The notes under the pieces: model-generated
Database searches by the model: none
The model's input: the letters and a program-made list of their open reading frames with translations, nothing else
What the model was told of the DNA's origin: nothing
Part shown: positions 1 through 9,212 of the stretch, piece by piece
How the letters are laid out: the number at the start of each line of letters is the position of its first letter
Position numbering within the stretch: the first letter of the stretch is position 1
Made by a program: the position numbers and the translations under genes
NCBI GenBank assembly: GCA_024233005.1
Contig: JACKQE010000005.1
Coordinates: 221,262-285,261, forward strand
Direction: 5' to 3'
DNA from: Akkermansiaceae bacterium
Lineage (GTDB): Bacteria; Verrucomicrobiota; Verrucomicrobiia; Verrucomicrobiales; DEV007
DNA: 64,000 nt

Positions 1-71
1 GATCGCATTTTTTCGCCCGCCATAAGCATTTTCGCCTTTTCCAGGGCCATTCCATGGCGTTTCCTTGGCAT
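1..71 (-). CDS. possible partial gene running off the left edge
   Basis: A minus-strand open frame starts with ATG at 71 and reads MPRKRHGMALEKAKMLMAGE before leaving the window; a second ATG lies at 52. The lysine/methionine-rich helical look is compatible with a real N-terminus, and the start would lie back to back with the aldo/keto reductase at 73. Only about 23 residues are visible, so no family can be named and it may be chance. Confidence 0.25.
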   Translation of the reverse strand, partial: MPRKRHGMALEKAKMLMAGEKMR

Positions 72-72
72 C

Positions 73-987
73 ATGGTTCACAAGGTCATGCTCTCCCCGG
101 ACGGCCCCAAGGTCTCCGAAATCGTTTACGGCACCTGGCGACTGCTGGAGGGGGATCCATCTCCCACCACAGACGCGCTGATTGAGCGTTTCGAATGGTG
201 CGAAGAGTTGGGATTGAGCACCCTGGATACGGCTGAAATTTACGGATCCTACCAAGTCGAGGCCGCCATCGGGGAAGTCTTCAAAGCCCGGCCCTCCTGG
301 CGTGATTCGTTCGAAATCATCACCAAATGCGGTATTGATGTGCCTTCCGAGGAGAAAGGAGACGCCTCCATTGCCCATTACAATGCCACCGCAGCCAACC
401 TGCGGCTGTGCGCCGAAAAATCCCTCAAACTTCTCCACACCGACCACCTCGACGTCCTGCTGGTGCATCGACCGGACTGGCTGACCAGTGCCGATGAAAC
501 GGCCTCGGCGATCGAAAAGCTCCTCGACGACGGTCTGGTCCTGCATGTCGGCGTTTCGAATTATACCCGCGACCAGTTGGAACTGCTCAATTCCCGGCTG
601 GAAGCTCCGGTGGTGACCAACCAGGTGGAGGTCAGCCTTCTCCATATGGATGCGTTGGATGACGGAACGCTGGCCCAGTGTGAACAATCCCGGATCCGTC
701 CCATGGCTTGGTCACCCTTGGGAGGGGGGCGGCTTTTCGATCCGAACAACGAAAGCGGGGTTCGGATCCGGAAATGCATGGATGAAATGCGTGGGCGCTA
801 CGGGGATGCCGAGGACGATGCCCTGGCCTTCGCCTGGGTCATGGCCCATCCCTCCAAGCCGGTCCCCATCATTGGGTCGAATCAAGAAAAGCGGATCCGC
901 TCGCAGGCTTCGGCCGCAGGCATCAAGATGGAGCGCCAGGACTGGTATGCCCTGTGGAGTGCCGCCAAAGGTCACGGCGTCCCTTGA
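73..987 (+). CDS. aldo/keto reductase (YdhF-like)
   Basis: A 304-residue cytosolic NAD(P)H-dependent oxidoreductase of the aldo/keto reductase superfamily, which reduces carbonyl groups of small substrates; the substrate cannot be told. The catalytic tetrad is visible: Asp52 and Tyr57 (in LDTAEIYG), Lys85 (in IITKCG) and His132 (in VLLVHRPD). The late GSN motif (residues near 280, IIGSNQEKRIRS) fits the cofactor phosphate-binding loop. Length is normal for YdhF-type members. It is a single plus-strand gene converging on the alcohol dehydrogenase at 998, only 10 bp away, so the two are not co-transcribed. Confidence 0.9.
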   Translation: MVHKVMLSPDGPKVSEIVYGTWRLLEGDPSPTTDALIERFEWCEELGLSTLDTAEIYGSYQVEAAIGEVFKARPSWRDSFEIITKCGIDVPSEEKGDASIAHYNATAANLRLCAEKSLKLLHTDHLDVLLVHRPDWLTSADETASAIEKLLDDGLVLHVGVSNYTRDQLELLNSRLEAPVVTNQVEVSLLHMDALDDGTLAQCEQSRIRPMAWSPLGGGRLFDPNNESGVRIRKCMDEMRGRYGDAEDDALAFAWVMAHPSKPVPIIGSNQEKRIRSQASAAGIKMERQDWYALWSAAKGHGVP

Positions 988-997
988 CGCGAGCGGT

Positions 998-2170
998 TCA
1001 CCAAGCCGCGCGATAGAGGGCCAGCAATTCCGGCTCACCGACCATCACGGGATTGAACTGGGCCGTCCATTGCCTGGCGGCTTCCACAGCCAGTTCCGGA
1101 AGGGCCTCGATGGGAACTCCGTGATCGCGGAGCCTGGTCTGCACGCCTGCCTTGCCAAGCAGGTGACCAAGCCTCCAGACGAGCGGTTCGTCTCCCAAGG
1201 CAGCATAAACAGCGGCTGCGGCAGGGCTGCCGGCTGCGTTGAGGGTCACGACGTGCGGCAGCATGATCCCCACTGCGATGCCGTGGATGATCTGGAACCG
1301 GGCCGTCAAAGGATTGGCACAGGAATGGGCGGCCCCCAGCATGCTGGTTTCGATCGCAGTGCCCGCATAGGCGGCCCCAAGATGGACCCGGGCGCGCGCG
1401 GTGAGGTCGGTGGGATTCTCAAAGACCCGGTCCAATCCCTTGTCGAGCAGTTGCCAGGCGAGTCGGGAATAGGCCAGAGAGCTCTCGCTGCGTTTGTTGC
1501 AGACCGCCGTCTCCAGGGCGTGGGCGACCGCATCAATCCCCGTGGCCGCGGTGACCCGCGGAGGGAGCGTCACCGTCAGTTCCGGATCCAGCAGGGCGAC
1601 TTTGGCGGCCGCCTTTTTGTCCCCACAGGCCATTTTGATGTGAGTCTCGGCATCGGCAATCAGAGCGAATGACTGGCATTCACTGCCGGTCCCGGACGTC
1701 GTGGGAATGGCGATGAGAGGGATCATCGGTAGGGTGGCTTTGCCCACTCCCCAGTAATCACGCATTTCTCCTCCATTGGTGAGGAGAAAGTTACAACCTT
1801 TGGCGGTGTCCATGCTGCTGCCGCCTCCCAATCCTACAATGAGGTCAATGTCAGCCTCCCGGGCCACCGACAGACAGCGGTCAACGTCCAGCGTGGTGGG
1901 ATTCTCATGAACATCGGAGAACAGCGTCACCGAGAGGCCTGCGGCTTCCAAAGAAGCCTGGGCTCGTCCGGCGTGTCCGACCGCGAGAATACCGGGATCG
2001 GTTACCAACAGCACTCGTCGGCCTCCCAGCGCCGCTGCTTTGGTGCCCACCTGCTCCAAGGAGCCGGCCCCAAAGACGACTTCCGTCGCGATGTGGGCGA
2101 AATGCCGCACGTCCTCCGGAGCATCGCTGTCCCGGCACAATGCCTCAATGGTGAGCGCGTCGGCGGACAT
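998..2170 (-). CDS. iron-containing alcohol dehydrogenase
   Basis: A 390-residue group III (Fe-dependent) alcohol dehydrogenase expected to interconvert an aldehyde and an alcohol with NAD(P)H. Visible hallmarks are the nucleotide-binding GGGSSMDTAK, the IPTTSGTGSE segment and the metal ligands in GIDAVAHALE and in the stretch AHSCANPL...IIHGIAVG (Asp plus three His). The open frame extends upstream into the preceding gene. ATG 2170 (MSADALTI) is chosen because it sits 17 bp after the upstream stop with a GGGAG box in the gap. It is the last gene of a three-gene minus-strand operon with an aldehyde dehydrogenase and an ANL ligase, suggesting it performs the final reduction or the first oxidation. 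Confidence 0.9.
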   Translation of the reverse strand: MSADALTIEALCRDSDAPEDVRHFAHIATEVVFGAGSLEQVGTKAAALGGRRVLLVTDPGILAVGHAGRAQASLEAAGLSVTLFSDVHENPTTLDVDRCLSVAREADIDLIVGLGGGSSMDTAKGCNFLLTNGGEMRDYWGVGKATLPMIPLIAIPTTSGTGSECQSFALIADAETHIKMACGDKKAAAKVALLDPELTVTLPPRVTAATGIDAVAHALETAVCNKRSESSLAYSRLAWQLLDKGLDRVFENPTDLTARARVHLGAAYAGTAIETSMLGAAHSCANPLTARFQIIHGIAVGIMLPHVVTLNAAGSPAAAAVYAALGDEPLVWRLGHLLGKAGVQTRLRDHGVPIEALPELAVEAARQWTAQFNPVMVGEPELLALYRAAW

Positions 2171-2187
2171 TCGGAAATCTCCCGGGC

Positions 2188-3627
2188 TCAGGCACTCAGG
2201 GCGATCTGGAAGGAGCGCCGGGTGTAGAGGAATTCGAAGAGATTCCCTTCGTGAGGTTGGTCCCACTGAATCCGGTTGGTTGGGACATTTCCGATGTTCA
2301 ACCGGTCGATCGTGGCACAGTCAAAGAGCTGGTTGATCCAGTCCATGTCGCGGGTGATTGCGGTGACCACCAGAGAGGGGCCGATTTTGTCGAGCATTTC
2401 CGACTGGGGGCATTCCACCACGCTGGCGAAGGGGAAGAGGAATTCGCGGATCGCAAGATCCTGATCGAAGCTTTGGCAGCGGACCAGGGTGGGCTGAAGA
2501 TAATTCATGCCGTCCCGTTCCTGAAACCGTTCGCCTTCGCGGAACTCCGCGGTGACATCCGTGGCGCCGCCGCTCTTGAGGCCGCTTTCGACAGCCTCGT
2601 TGATCCATTCGGCGAACTTGGGGTTGGCAAAGCCTGAAAGGCGGGCCTCGGGATCGTCCTGCGCCAAAGGCTTGATCTCTGCCAGACGCTGCGCCACCAC
2701 TTTAGCGATCTCGTCGCCATACTTTGGCACTACGACGGTTGACGTGCAGATGCAGCTGCGTCCGGAGTTGGCGGAAATGCTCTCCACAATGGTGTCGACA
2801 TAATCCCGCCAATTTTCGATCTCGTCCTCACCGATGAGGAGCTTGGAGTAGCCGGTGCCATGAACCTCGATCCGGGGATCATGCTCATACTGCTTCACCG
2901 TGCTGTCGTCACCGAACAGCATGACCCGTCCGGCCCGGCGGATGATCACCCCGGATCCATCGTGCTGGGTCGGATAGAGACTGAACGCCTCGGGAGGACA
3001 TCCGGCTTTGATGAAGGCTTGGATGACGCGCCACGGAGTCCACGGCTCCTCCCTTCCGGGTTTGAGGAGCACGGGCACTTTCATCGCAATGGAGGGAATC
3101 CAAAGCGCATTGACGGCCGGCGAATTGCTCGGCAGAATGACCGCCAACTCGTTGGTCGATGCTGAAAAGCTCACCGGGGAACCTCCCTGTTCGCCATATC
3201 CCTTGTCCAGCACCGCGATATCAAGGCCGCGGGTCAGTCCTCGGAAGATCGTGTCGATCTGTCCGAAAATGCCGCCGAGCCGCTTCATGTTCATACGGAT
3301 GAGGGAGTGGGGCAAGCCGCTGGTGGCTGCCAGCGAGAGGACATAATCTTCGGGTGACTGCAGGGCTCCGTCGACGCCGATCGGAAGGTCATCATGGAGG
3401 AAAATTTCCCCTGCCTTTTTGGTGATTTCGATCAGGTCCTCCGATTTCATGGCCTTGAGGATGGCCCGGGCCTGTCCCATCTTCTGGAGGTCGTATTTGA
3501 TCATGTCCGCGCAGGCGAAACTGATCTCGGCCGCCGCCTCAGTCGAGCCCAACCGGTTCACCGTCTGGACGTCGAGAGACTTGTAAACGCGGCCCTGCCG
3601 CAGGATGGGAATATGAGGAGCAGACAT
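2188..3627 (-). CDS. aldehyde dehydrogenase superfamily protein, probably acylating (LuxC-like role)
   Basis: A 479-residue protein with the aldehyde dehydrogenase fold. The nucleophilic cysteine lies in SANSGRSCICTS. The segment aligning with the usual general base (LELGG) reads EVHGTGYSK, so the catalytic Glu is replaced by His. Loss of that Glu is known in acylating enzymes that work on thioesters instead of hydrolysing them. With an upstream ligase-like gene (45 bp away) and a downstream iron alcohol dehydrogenase (17 bp), I infer a reductase that turns an activated acyl group into an aldehyde, analogous in layout to LuxE/LuxC. The substrate is unknown. An ordinary NAD-dependent aldehyde dehydrogenase is the alternative. 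Confidence 0.8.
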   Translation of the reverse strand: MSAPHIPILRQGRVYKSLDVQTVNRLGSTEAAAEISFACADMIKYDLQKMGQARAILKAMKSEDLIEITKKAGEIFLHDDLPIGVDGALQSPEDYVLSLAATSGLPHSLIRMNMKRLGGIFGQIDTIFRGLTRGLDIAVLDKGYGEQGGSPVSFSASTNELAVILPSNSPAVNALWIPSIAMKVPVLLKPGREEPWTPWRVIQAFIKAGCPPEAFSLYPTQHDGSGVIIRRAGRVMLFGDDSTVKQYEHDPRIEVHGTGYSKLLIGEDEIENWRDYVDTIVESISANSGRSCICTSTVVVPKYGDEIAKVVAQRLAEIKPLAQDDPEARLSGFANPKFAEWINEAVESGLKSGGATDVTAEFREGERFQERDGMNYLQPTLVRCQSFDQDLAIREFLFPFASVVECPQSEMLDKIGPSLVVTAITRDMDWINQLFDCATIDRLNIGNVPTNRIQWDQPHEGNLFEFLYTRRSFQIALSA

Positions 3628-3672
3628 GATGACAAAGGAACTGCTGAGGAATGAGGGGCGGGGGAGGATCGA

Positions 3673-4737
3673 TCAATAAACGCCTTCGATGACCGTCTTG
3701 GTCATGGCACCAAAGGGGCGGACATCTCCGACACCGTCCCACGGATATTTCGCATGGGGTTTGCGCCGGATGGCTTCATCCCGCTCCAGGAATCGTGGCA
3801 TGAAGAACTCCTTGGTCAGGGTGGTCAGCTCGACCCGTCCGTATTCTCCGTAATCCTTGGTGATCTCCGTATTGTCGGCATCGACAATCCGAAGCACCGC
3901 GCGGGGTTGCGGAGCGTAGTAGGTCACGCTGTATTGGTTCTGCTTCAGTTCCTCCGGAATGCTCACGGCGAGGCCCATCAGAGTGTTGCCGTAGGTGGGG
4001 ACGAATTGAGCCTTGTCTTCGAGAACCTCCTCCTGGAGAAATCTCACGTATTCCGGAGTCATCGAGGTGCCCCCGCAGAAACAGCCCCGGAGGCCATGGC
4101 TGGGGATGGAGATGCGTTCCCCGATGCTGGCGAGCAGCTTCGGGGTGGTGAAGATGCACTTGATGTCCCGGTGTTTGATGATTTCCACCGCCTGCTCCAT
4201 GACATGGGCCTGATAGCGTTCCGCTTGGTCGTATTCCTTGCGCAGGATGAGTTTTTTGACCCAGCGGGGATCGAGGTCCACAAAGTAACAACTGCCACCA
4301 CGGTGGTTGGCGAGATGTTCCACCGCGAGTCGGAGACGGCGGGGACCGGTCGGTCCGACCATGATCCAGTTTCCTCCCCGGGGGAAAAACTCGTCACTCA
4401 GGGTGTCGGAGAACTGCTCGTAATCGTGCTTGTAGTCGTCCCAGCCCACCCGTTGCTTGGGAAGACCAGTCGTGCCGCCGGTCTCAAAGACATTGAACGG
4501 CCGGTATTTATAGGCATTGGGGACAAACCGTTCGTTCTTTTCATCCCTGAGCCACTCGTCCTGGAAGTGGGGAAACTTGATGATGTCTTCATAACCTTTG
4601 ATTTCCTGGCGGGGGTCCCATCCTGCTGTTTTGGCCCAGTCGAGCCAGAAGGGACATCCCGTTTCCGGGGAGAAATGCCATTGAATGGTTTCGCGCACCT
4701 GCGCGTCAAGTTGGCTGCGTGCTTCGTCTGGACTCAT
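3673..4737 (-). CDS. short ANL-type ligase (phenylacetate-CoA ligase / LuxE-like acyl activator)
   Basis: About 354 residues, resembling the N-terminal part of adenylate-forming enzymes. It has the nucleotide loop ETGGTTGLPKQR (residues near 90), an A5-like TYGNTLMG and a VGDVRPFG near the end. It stops before a full C-terminal domain, so the usual A10 lysine region is missing; that is also how LuxE-type acyl-protein synthetases and some PaaK-like proteins look. ATG 4737 is preferred; a TTG at 4758 would add seven residues. It is the first gene of the operon with the aldehyde and alcohol dehydrogenases, so the likely role is activation of a carboxylic acid for reduction. Substrate and acceptor are not readable. 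Confidence 0.7.
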   Translation of the reverse strand: MSPDEARSQLDAQVRETIQWHFSPETGCPFWLDWAKTAGWDPRQEIKGYEDIIKFPHFQDEWLRDEKNERFVPNAYKYRPFNVFETGGTTGLPKQRVGWDDYKHDYEQFSDTLSDEFFPRGGNWIMVGPTGPRRLRLAVEHLANHRGGSCYFVDLDPRWVKKLILRKEYDQAERYQAHVMEQAVEIIKHRDIKCIFTTPKLLASIGERISIPSHGLRGCFCGGTSMTPEYVRFLQEEVLEDKAQFVPTYGNTLMGLAVSIPEELKQNQYSVTYYAPQPRAVLRIVDADNTEITKDYGEYGRVELTTLTKEFFMPRFLERDEAIRRKPHAKYPWDGVGDVRPFGAMTKTVIEGVY

Positions 4738-4848
4738 TGTTACGGGAAGGGATGTCAAAGTAGGAGCAGGTGGTCTCCCTGCAGGAGAATCCTTCTCCCC
4801 GGAGGTGCTCCGAAGAGAAGGAGAGGCGCCGCCAGTGCGGCCAACAGC

Positions 4849-6693
4849 TTATTTTTGGAAAGCGTAGAGATGCGTTTCAGTCATGATGTAGAGCGTTCCG
4901 TTGGCCACGATCGGGGTCGAGAAAATGGGGGCGGGAAACTCCACCGTGGAGATTTCTTTCTTTTCCTTGCCGGCGGCAAGGATGATGAGTTCGCCGTCCT
5001 CATTGCCGATCAGCACCTTGCCGTCAACCACCATGGTGGATCCCCAGATGTGGGAAAGCGTGTCATGAAACCAGTATTCCTTGCCGGTCTCGGCATCAAT
5101 GCAGAAGACTTTGCCGGAATAATCCGAGATGTAGATAAGGCCATCGACGATCGAGGGGGTGGAGATGGTGCGTCCGATTCCTTTGAACTGCCAGACGATC
5201 GCGTCCTGTCCTTTTCCTTTGGAGGGATCGATGCAGGTGAGGCAACCCACCCCTTCACCGTGTTCGGGATCCTGACCAATGGCGACATAGACCTTGTTGT
5301 TGTAAGCCACCGGCGAAGCGATGATCTCACTCGGACCGGGATAGGTGGCATATTTGATGGGCTCCCCCTTGTCGTCGAAACGGTATTCCTTCGGGCAGCA
5401 GTCGACCTTCCAAAGTTCCTTCAGAACGTCAAAGCCTTCGGCGTCCTTGGTCGTCTCAAGTCCGAAGCCGTAAGTAAAGCTGTCGCCCGCGCCAAATAGC
5501 ACGGTTTTGACTCCACTGAGCTCGGCATAGCCCGGAGAGGACCAGTTGCAGTGCATGATGTTTTTGCCGATTCCCGAGGCTTCTTCACCAACCAGGGCGC
5601 CGGTTTCCTTGTTCAGCGCGATGATGCAAGGTGCTTGGGGGGCGGGAAGATTGAGATGGGACCAGTCGACCCCGTTGGAAGTGGAGGCGAAGACTTTGTC
5701 ACCGGCGATCACCACGCTGCTGCTGGTGACGTTGTGGGGGAAGACGCCGAGTTCACCACGCATGTCAAATCCCCAGATGATGTCCGCATCTCCGGGCCCG
5801 ATTTCGACGGGCTTGGCATTGGCCATGCCATCGAGACCTCCCGTGATGTATTTGGCTTCATCCTGAAAGGGGCCGTCATTGCCATCCTCCATGCCATAGA
5901 CATCCAGGCAGAGGATTTCCCCGCGGTTGGTCACCACGTAGGCGTATTTTCCTTCGATTTGGGCCGAGGAGCAAATCCCGAGGTATTCCCAGTCGGAGAC
6001 TTTGCCGGCGCCGAGTTTGGGGACCGCGAGCTGCCAGAGATACTTGCCGGTTGCTTCGTCGAAGGCCATCAAGATGCCCCGGTCGCCCGTGGCATTGGGA
6101 TTGCGGGGGACTTCATTGTTGGTGCCCACAAAAACCCGGCCTCCCTCGATGGTGGGGGTGCCATAGGCATGAGAGCCAAGTTTGGCCACCCACTTGAGAT
6201 GCTTGCCGGTGGCGAGATCGATTTCTTCCTTGTCGTTCATCGTCCCGGGATTGATGTCGTCGGGAATACCCGTGGCCGAAGACGACATGTTGTTGTGGCC
6301 ATCGCGGCCCCAGCGGGCCCAGTTGCCACCTCCCGGACCTGCGGCTGCAGCGGCGTCAGCAGGAGCCGGAGTAGCCGCGGGAGCCGGAGTGGCAGCAGGA
6401 GCCGGAGTGGCAGCAGGAGCCGGAGTGGCAGCAGGAGCCGGAGTGGCCTGGGTGGAAGGAGCCGCAGGTTCTGCCGGAGGAGCATCAACTTTCGGCTTTT
6501 CCGGTGCGTCGGCCGGTTTGGGGGCGTCGGCCTTCGGCGGAGTGACGGGAGCCGGTGCGGTCTTGACATCTGTACCGGTGGTGTCCTTTGCCGGAGGAGG
6601 AGTCGCCGGTGCATCCTTGGCGGGTTCCTCACCGCAGGAAACCGCCAGGAGGGCCGTCGCGGCGAGCGCTGTGAGCTTGTTGAAAGTAGTCAT
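4849..6693 (-). CDS. PQQ-like beta-propeller lipoprotein with Ala/Pro-rich linker
   Basis: About 614 residues. ATG 6693 is chosen over the upstream in-frame ATG because it gives a clean lipoprotein signal ending in LLAVSC. Next comes a roughly 110-residue Ala/Pro/Lys linker with APAATP hexapeptides, encoded by an 18-bp tandem repeat at 6364-6450. The remainder is a PQQ/BamB-like propeller with repeated blades such as GTPTIEGGRVFVGT, SPVAYNNKVYVAIG and TPSIVDGLIYISD. No dehydrogenase active site was recognised, so a binding or scaffolding role at the cell surface or periplasm is inferred. It follows a second propeller gene by 35 bp and is probably co-transcribed with it. Confidence 0.85.
   Translation of the reverse strand: MTTFNKLTALAATALLAVSCGEEPAKDAPATPPPAKDTTGTDVKTAPAPVTPPKADAPKPADAPEKPKVDAPPAEPAAPSTQATPAPAATPAPAATPAPAATPAPAATPAPADAAAAAGPGGGNWARWGRDGHNNMSSSATGIPDDINPGTMNDKEEIDLATGKHLKWVAKLGSHAYGTPTIEGGRVFVGTNNEVPRNPNATGDRGILMAFDEATGKYLWQLAVPKLGAGKVSDWEYLGICSSAQIEGKYAYVVTNRGEILCLDVYGMEDGNDGPFQDEAKYITGGLDGMANAKPVEIGPGDADIIWGFDMRGELGVFPHNVTSSSVVIAGDKVFASTSNGVDWSHLNLPAPQAPCIIALNKETGALVGEEASGIGKNIMHCNWSSPGYAELSGVKTVLFGAGDSFTYGFGLETTKDAEGFDVLKELWKVDCCPKEYRFDDKGEPIKYATYPGPSEIIASPVAYNNKVYVAIGQDPEHGEGVGCLTCIDPSKGKGQDAIVWQFKGIGRTISTPSIVDGLIYISDYSGKVFCIDAETGKEYWFHDTLSHIWGSTMVVDGKVLIGNEDGELIILAAGKEKKEISTVEFPAPIFSTPIVANGTLYIMTETHLYAFQK
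6364..6450. repeat. 18-bp tandem repeat encoding Ala-Pro linker
   Basis: About five 18-bp units of the form GCCGGAGTGGCAGCAGGA lie head to tail within the linker of the propeller lipoprotein. They encode APAATP on the minus strand. The central units are identical and the edge units diverge, the pattern expected of slipped-strand expansion. Confidence 0.9.
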
Positions 6694-6728
6694 GGTCTTG
6701 AGGTTTTGGCTGGGCTGGGATGGGAGAA

Positions 6729-9041
6729 TCACTCGTTCGGAGTGACGGAAATGTTGTCAATATAGACGCGTTTCTGGCTCTGCGGGGAGAATCCGAACAG
6801 ACCGGGAGATCCCTTCTTGTGGGCATCCTTGTGGGTGTACTCGATGCTCCAAGCCTCCGGTTCCGGCTGGCCTTTCTGCCAGGCTTTGCCGCGCACTACC
6901 CCGGATCCATCCGGATTCAGATCGACGCGTGTTTTCAGAGTATACCAGACATTGGCTTGGATCGGGAAGGGCTGCTTGTAGGTGATCCGCTCGAAGTTGG
7001 AACTGACCTCGATTTCATTCGAGTTGCCCACCAGTGAGATGATGTAGCGCTGATTGATGAGCCCCACGACGCTTTTGGTGCGGCGGTTGCCATCAGTCAT
7101 CACATCCGCTTGAACGGTGTAGTTGCTGGCGTCGGGATCGCCCATGAAAGTCAGGCTGCGCTGGAAAATGACGCGGTCGAGTGTTTTGGCGAGCACCTTG
7201 TTCCCGTCCAATTCGCGTACCTCCCATTTGAACCTGGCTCCGATCCATGGGAGGGTTGGATAGGCGAATTTGACGCCATCGGTCGGATGGTCCACCACCA
7301 ACTGGGCGGAATCGAAATTCTCCGTGAAAGGAATTTTGGGAATGACCCGGCCGCGAACAAAACCGCTCTGCCCGTCGATCGTGCCCTTGAACATCCCGGC
7401 GGAAACTTTGGCGGTGTCCGCTGCGGCAAAGGTGTCGTTGGTTACCGTGGCATCCATTTCGGCCTTCACTTTGGCGGTTGGAGGAATGAATTTCTCCCAA
7501 GCCACGGCGGGGGCGTCCACCGGGCCGATGATGTTGCCGTTGGCGTCCACTTTGTTCACCGCCACGGCCTTGCTCTGACCGGGCTGCAGGAGCACGTCGG
7601 AAGGAATCGTCATCAACCCGGCAGGGGCTCCGGCCACTGGATGATCGGATTTGGGCATTTCCCCGTAGTTGATGCCCGTGTTTTTGATTTGGAAACAATA
7701 CACTTTTTCCAGCGTGTGCAGATAGACGCGCCCGTTGGCCACAGCCGGCGAACCCAGCGCATACCCTTCAAGGTCCACTTCTTTGATGATTTCAGCTCCG
7801 GTGTCTGAAGGACGGACGACGAACAGTTTCTTTTGATGCATCGGCACATAAAGAAGGCCGTCGACGAGCAGAGGAGAGGCGTGGATCTGTTCGTTGGAGA
7901 GCTTTTTTGACCACATGCCCTTGCCGGTTTCGGCGTCCACACAGTCCAAGATGCCTACTTTGTCGATCGCATAAATGCGCTTGCCATCAACGACCGGGGA
8001 ACTCGTGGGGACCTCGACGTGAGTATTGCGCCAGGCTTCCGCCGTCGGAGCGATCATGGGGGCTCCTCCTTGTTCGGCATCCACCACTCCGCCGGTGTTG
8101 TCGAGATCGGCGGGAATGTTCAAGGCGATGAGACGGCCGATTTCGGAGGTGTCGACATTTTCATCCCCATGAACGGCGATGAGTTGGTCGCCGCGGAGGA
8201 CCACGGAGGAATTCACCCCCCCTTTGGAGAACTGGAAGCGCCACAGCGGTTTGCCATTGGCCACATTGACGCAGGCCACATTGCCGCATCCAGTGCCGAC
8301 GTAAAAGACGCGTTTGCCGCCTCGGGTCTCCAGCACGGGAGTAGAGAAGGAAGTGTCCACCAAAAGCGGTGGGCCAACTCCGGGGGCGGAGGCCCATACA
8401 AGGTCGCCGGTCTTCTTGTCAAAGCCGAAGAAGCGATCGCGAGGAGCCCCGTCAGCACCCCAGTAACTGGTGACGGCCCGGATGATGACGAGGTTGCCAT
8501 CCACCACGGGACTGCCGGCCCGTCCATTGGGGAATGTCAGGCGTCCGAAACGCTCGACCATGGAGTGGGACCAGAGCACTTTGCCGTCCCGGTCAACGCA
8601 CATGAAGTGCCCGAAGGTAGAGGCCACGTAAATATTGCCGGTCTCGGGATCGACCGCCGGAGCGCCGACCGTGTAGCGGTCATAAACCGTGTCACTCAGG
8701 TAGTCATGGTAAGGAACCTCCCATTTTTTGGCACCGCTCTTTTCATCAACGCACACCAAAACCTCCTCCAGGTCGGGTCCTTTGCCGCGGTAGCCCCAGA
8801 TGTAAACCTGACCTTTGTGCACCAGTGGCGTGCCACGACCGTGGAGATCCATGGTCCAAACCGGAATGGGATCGAATTCCCCATTTTGGTACGTTTCCAG
8901 CGAGACTCCATTCTGGAGCGGACCGCGCCAGGAAGTCCATTCGCCCTGACCGAGTCCTTCCTGGGCGCGAATCCCGAGACTTGTGACCAGCATCGTCACA
9001 GCGGCGAGGAGTGCCGATTTTCCAAAGAGTTGTTCCTTCAT
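6729..9041 (-). CDS. exported PQQ-like beta-propeller protein with C-terminal jelly-roll-like domain
   Basis: About 770 residues. ATG 9041 (MKEQLFGK) gives a Sec signal peptide ending near GIRAQ; an upstream in-frame ATG does not. The first 480 or so residues are propeller repeats (GTPLVHKGQVYIWG, GSPVVDGNLVIIRA, SSPVVDGKRIYAID, ASPLLVDGLLYVPM, GSPAVANGRVYLHT). The C-terminal 200 residues, starting near FTENFDS, resemble a concanavalin/DUF1080-like domain (LFGFSPQSQKRVYIDNISV). No enzymatic motif is evident; carbohydrate or matrix binding is a guess from the fold. It precedes the propeller lipoprotein by 35 bp, and a DUF1080 gene lies upstream on the same strand. Confidence 0.85.
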   Translation of the reverse strand: MKEQLFGKSALLAAVTMLVTSLGIRAQEGLGQGEWTSWRGPLQNGVSLETYQNGEFDPIPVWTMDLHGRGTPLVHKGQVYIWGYRGKGPDLEEVLVCVDEKSGAKKWEVPYHDYLSDTVYDRYTVGAPAVDPETGNIYVASTFGHFMCVDRDGKVLWSHSMVERFGRLTFPNGRAGSPVVDGNLVIIRAVTSYWGADGAPRDRFFGFDKKTGDLVWASAPGVGPPLLVDTSFSTPVLETRGGKRVFYVGTGCGNVACVNVANGKPLWRFQFSKGGVNSSVVLRGDQLIAVHGDENVDTSEIGRLIALNIPADLDNTGGVVDAEQGGAPMIAPTAEAWRNTHVEVPTSSPVVDGKRIYAIDKVGILDCVDAETGKGMWSKKLSNEQIHASPLLVDGLLYVPMHQKKLFVVRPSDTGAEIIKEVDLEGYALGSPAVANGRVYLHTLEKVYCFQIKNTGINYGEMPKSDHPVAGAPAGLMTIPSDVLLQPGQSKAVAVNKVDANGNIIGPVDAPAVAWEKFIPPTAKVKAEMDATVTNDTFAAADTAKVSAGMFKGTIDGQSGFVRGRVIPKIPFTENFDSAQLVVDHPTDGVKFAYPTLPWIGARFKWEVRELDGNKVLAKTLDRVIFQRSLTFMGDPDASNYTVQADVMTDGNRRTKSVVGLINQRYIISLVGNSNEIEVSSNFERITYKQPFPIQANVWYTLKTRVDLNPDGSGVVRGKAWQKGQPEPEAWSIEYTHKDAHKKGSPGLFGFSPQSQKRVYIDNISVTPNE

Positions 9042-9212
9042 GATCTGAGTGTGGGGTGTGCTTTCCAAAACGCGGAAAGCCTATGAACGTAAGGATCGGG
9101 CCATCCCTCTGCAACGTGATTTTTACGGTTGATTGAACTATCAGGGCGATTAATACAAAGTGCGGAATCCCGTTGATTAAGGCCTAGGAAAACCTTGAAA
9201 TGCCCGTACTGA

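Noticed and set aside
3754..5499. 581-residue plus-strand open frame
   Set aside because: It spans two real minus-strand genes and the gap between them, and shows no protein family features.
6364..6450. The 18-bp repeats as a CRISPR array
   Set aside because: Units are contiguous with no spacers and lie in frame inside a coding linker.
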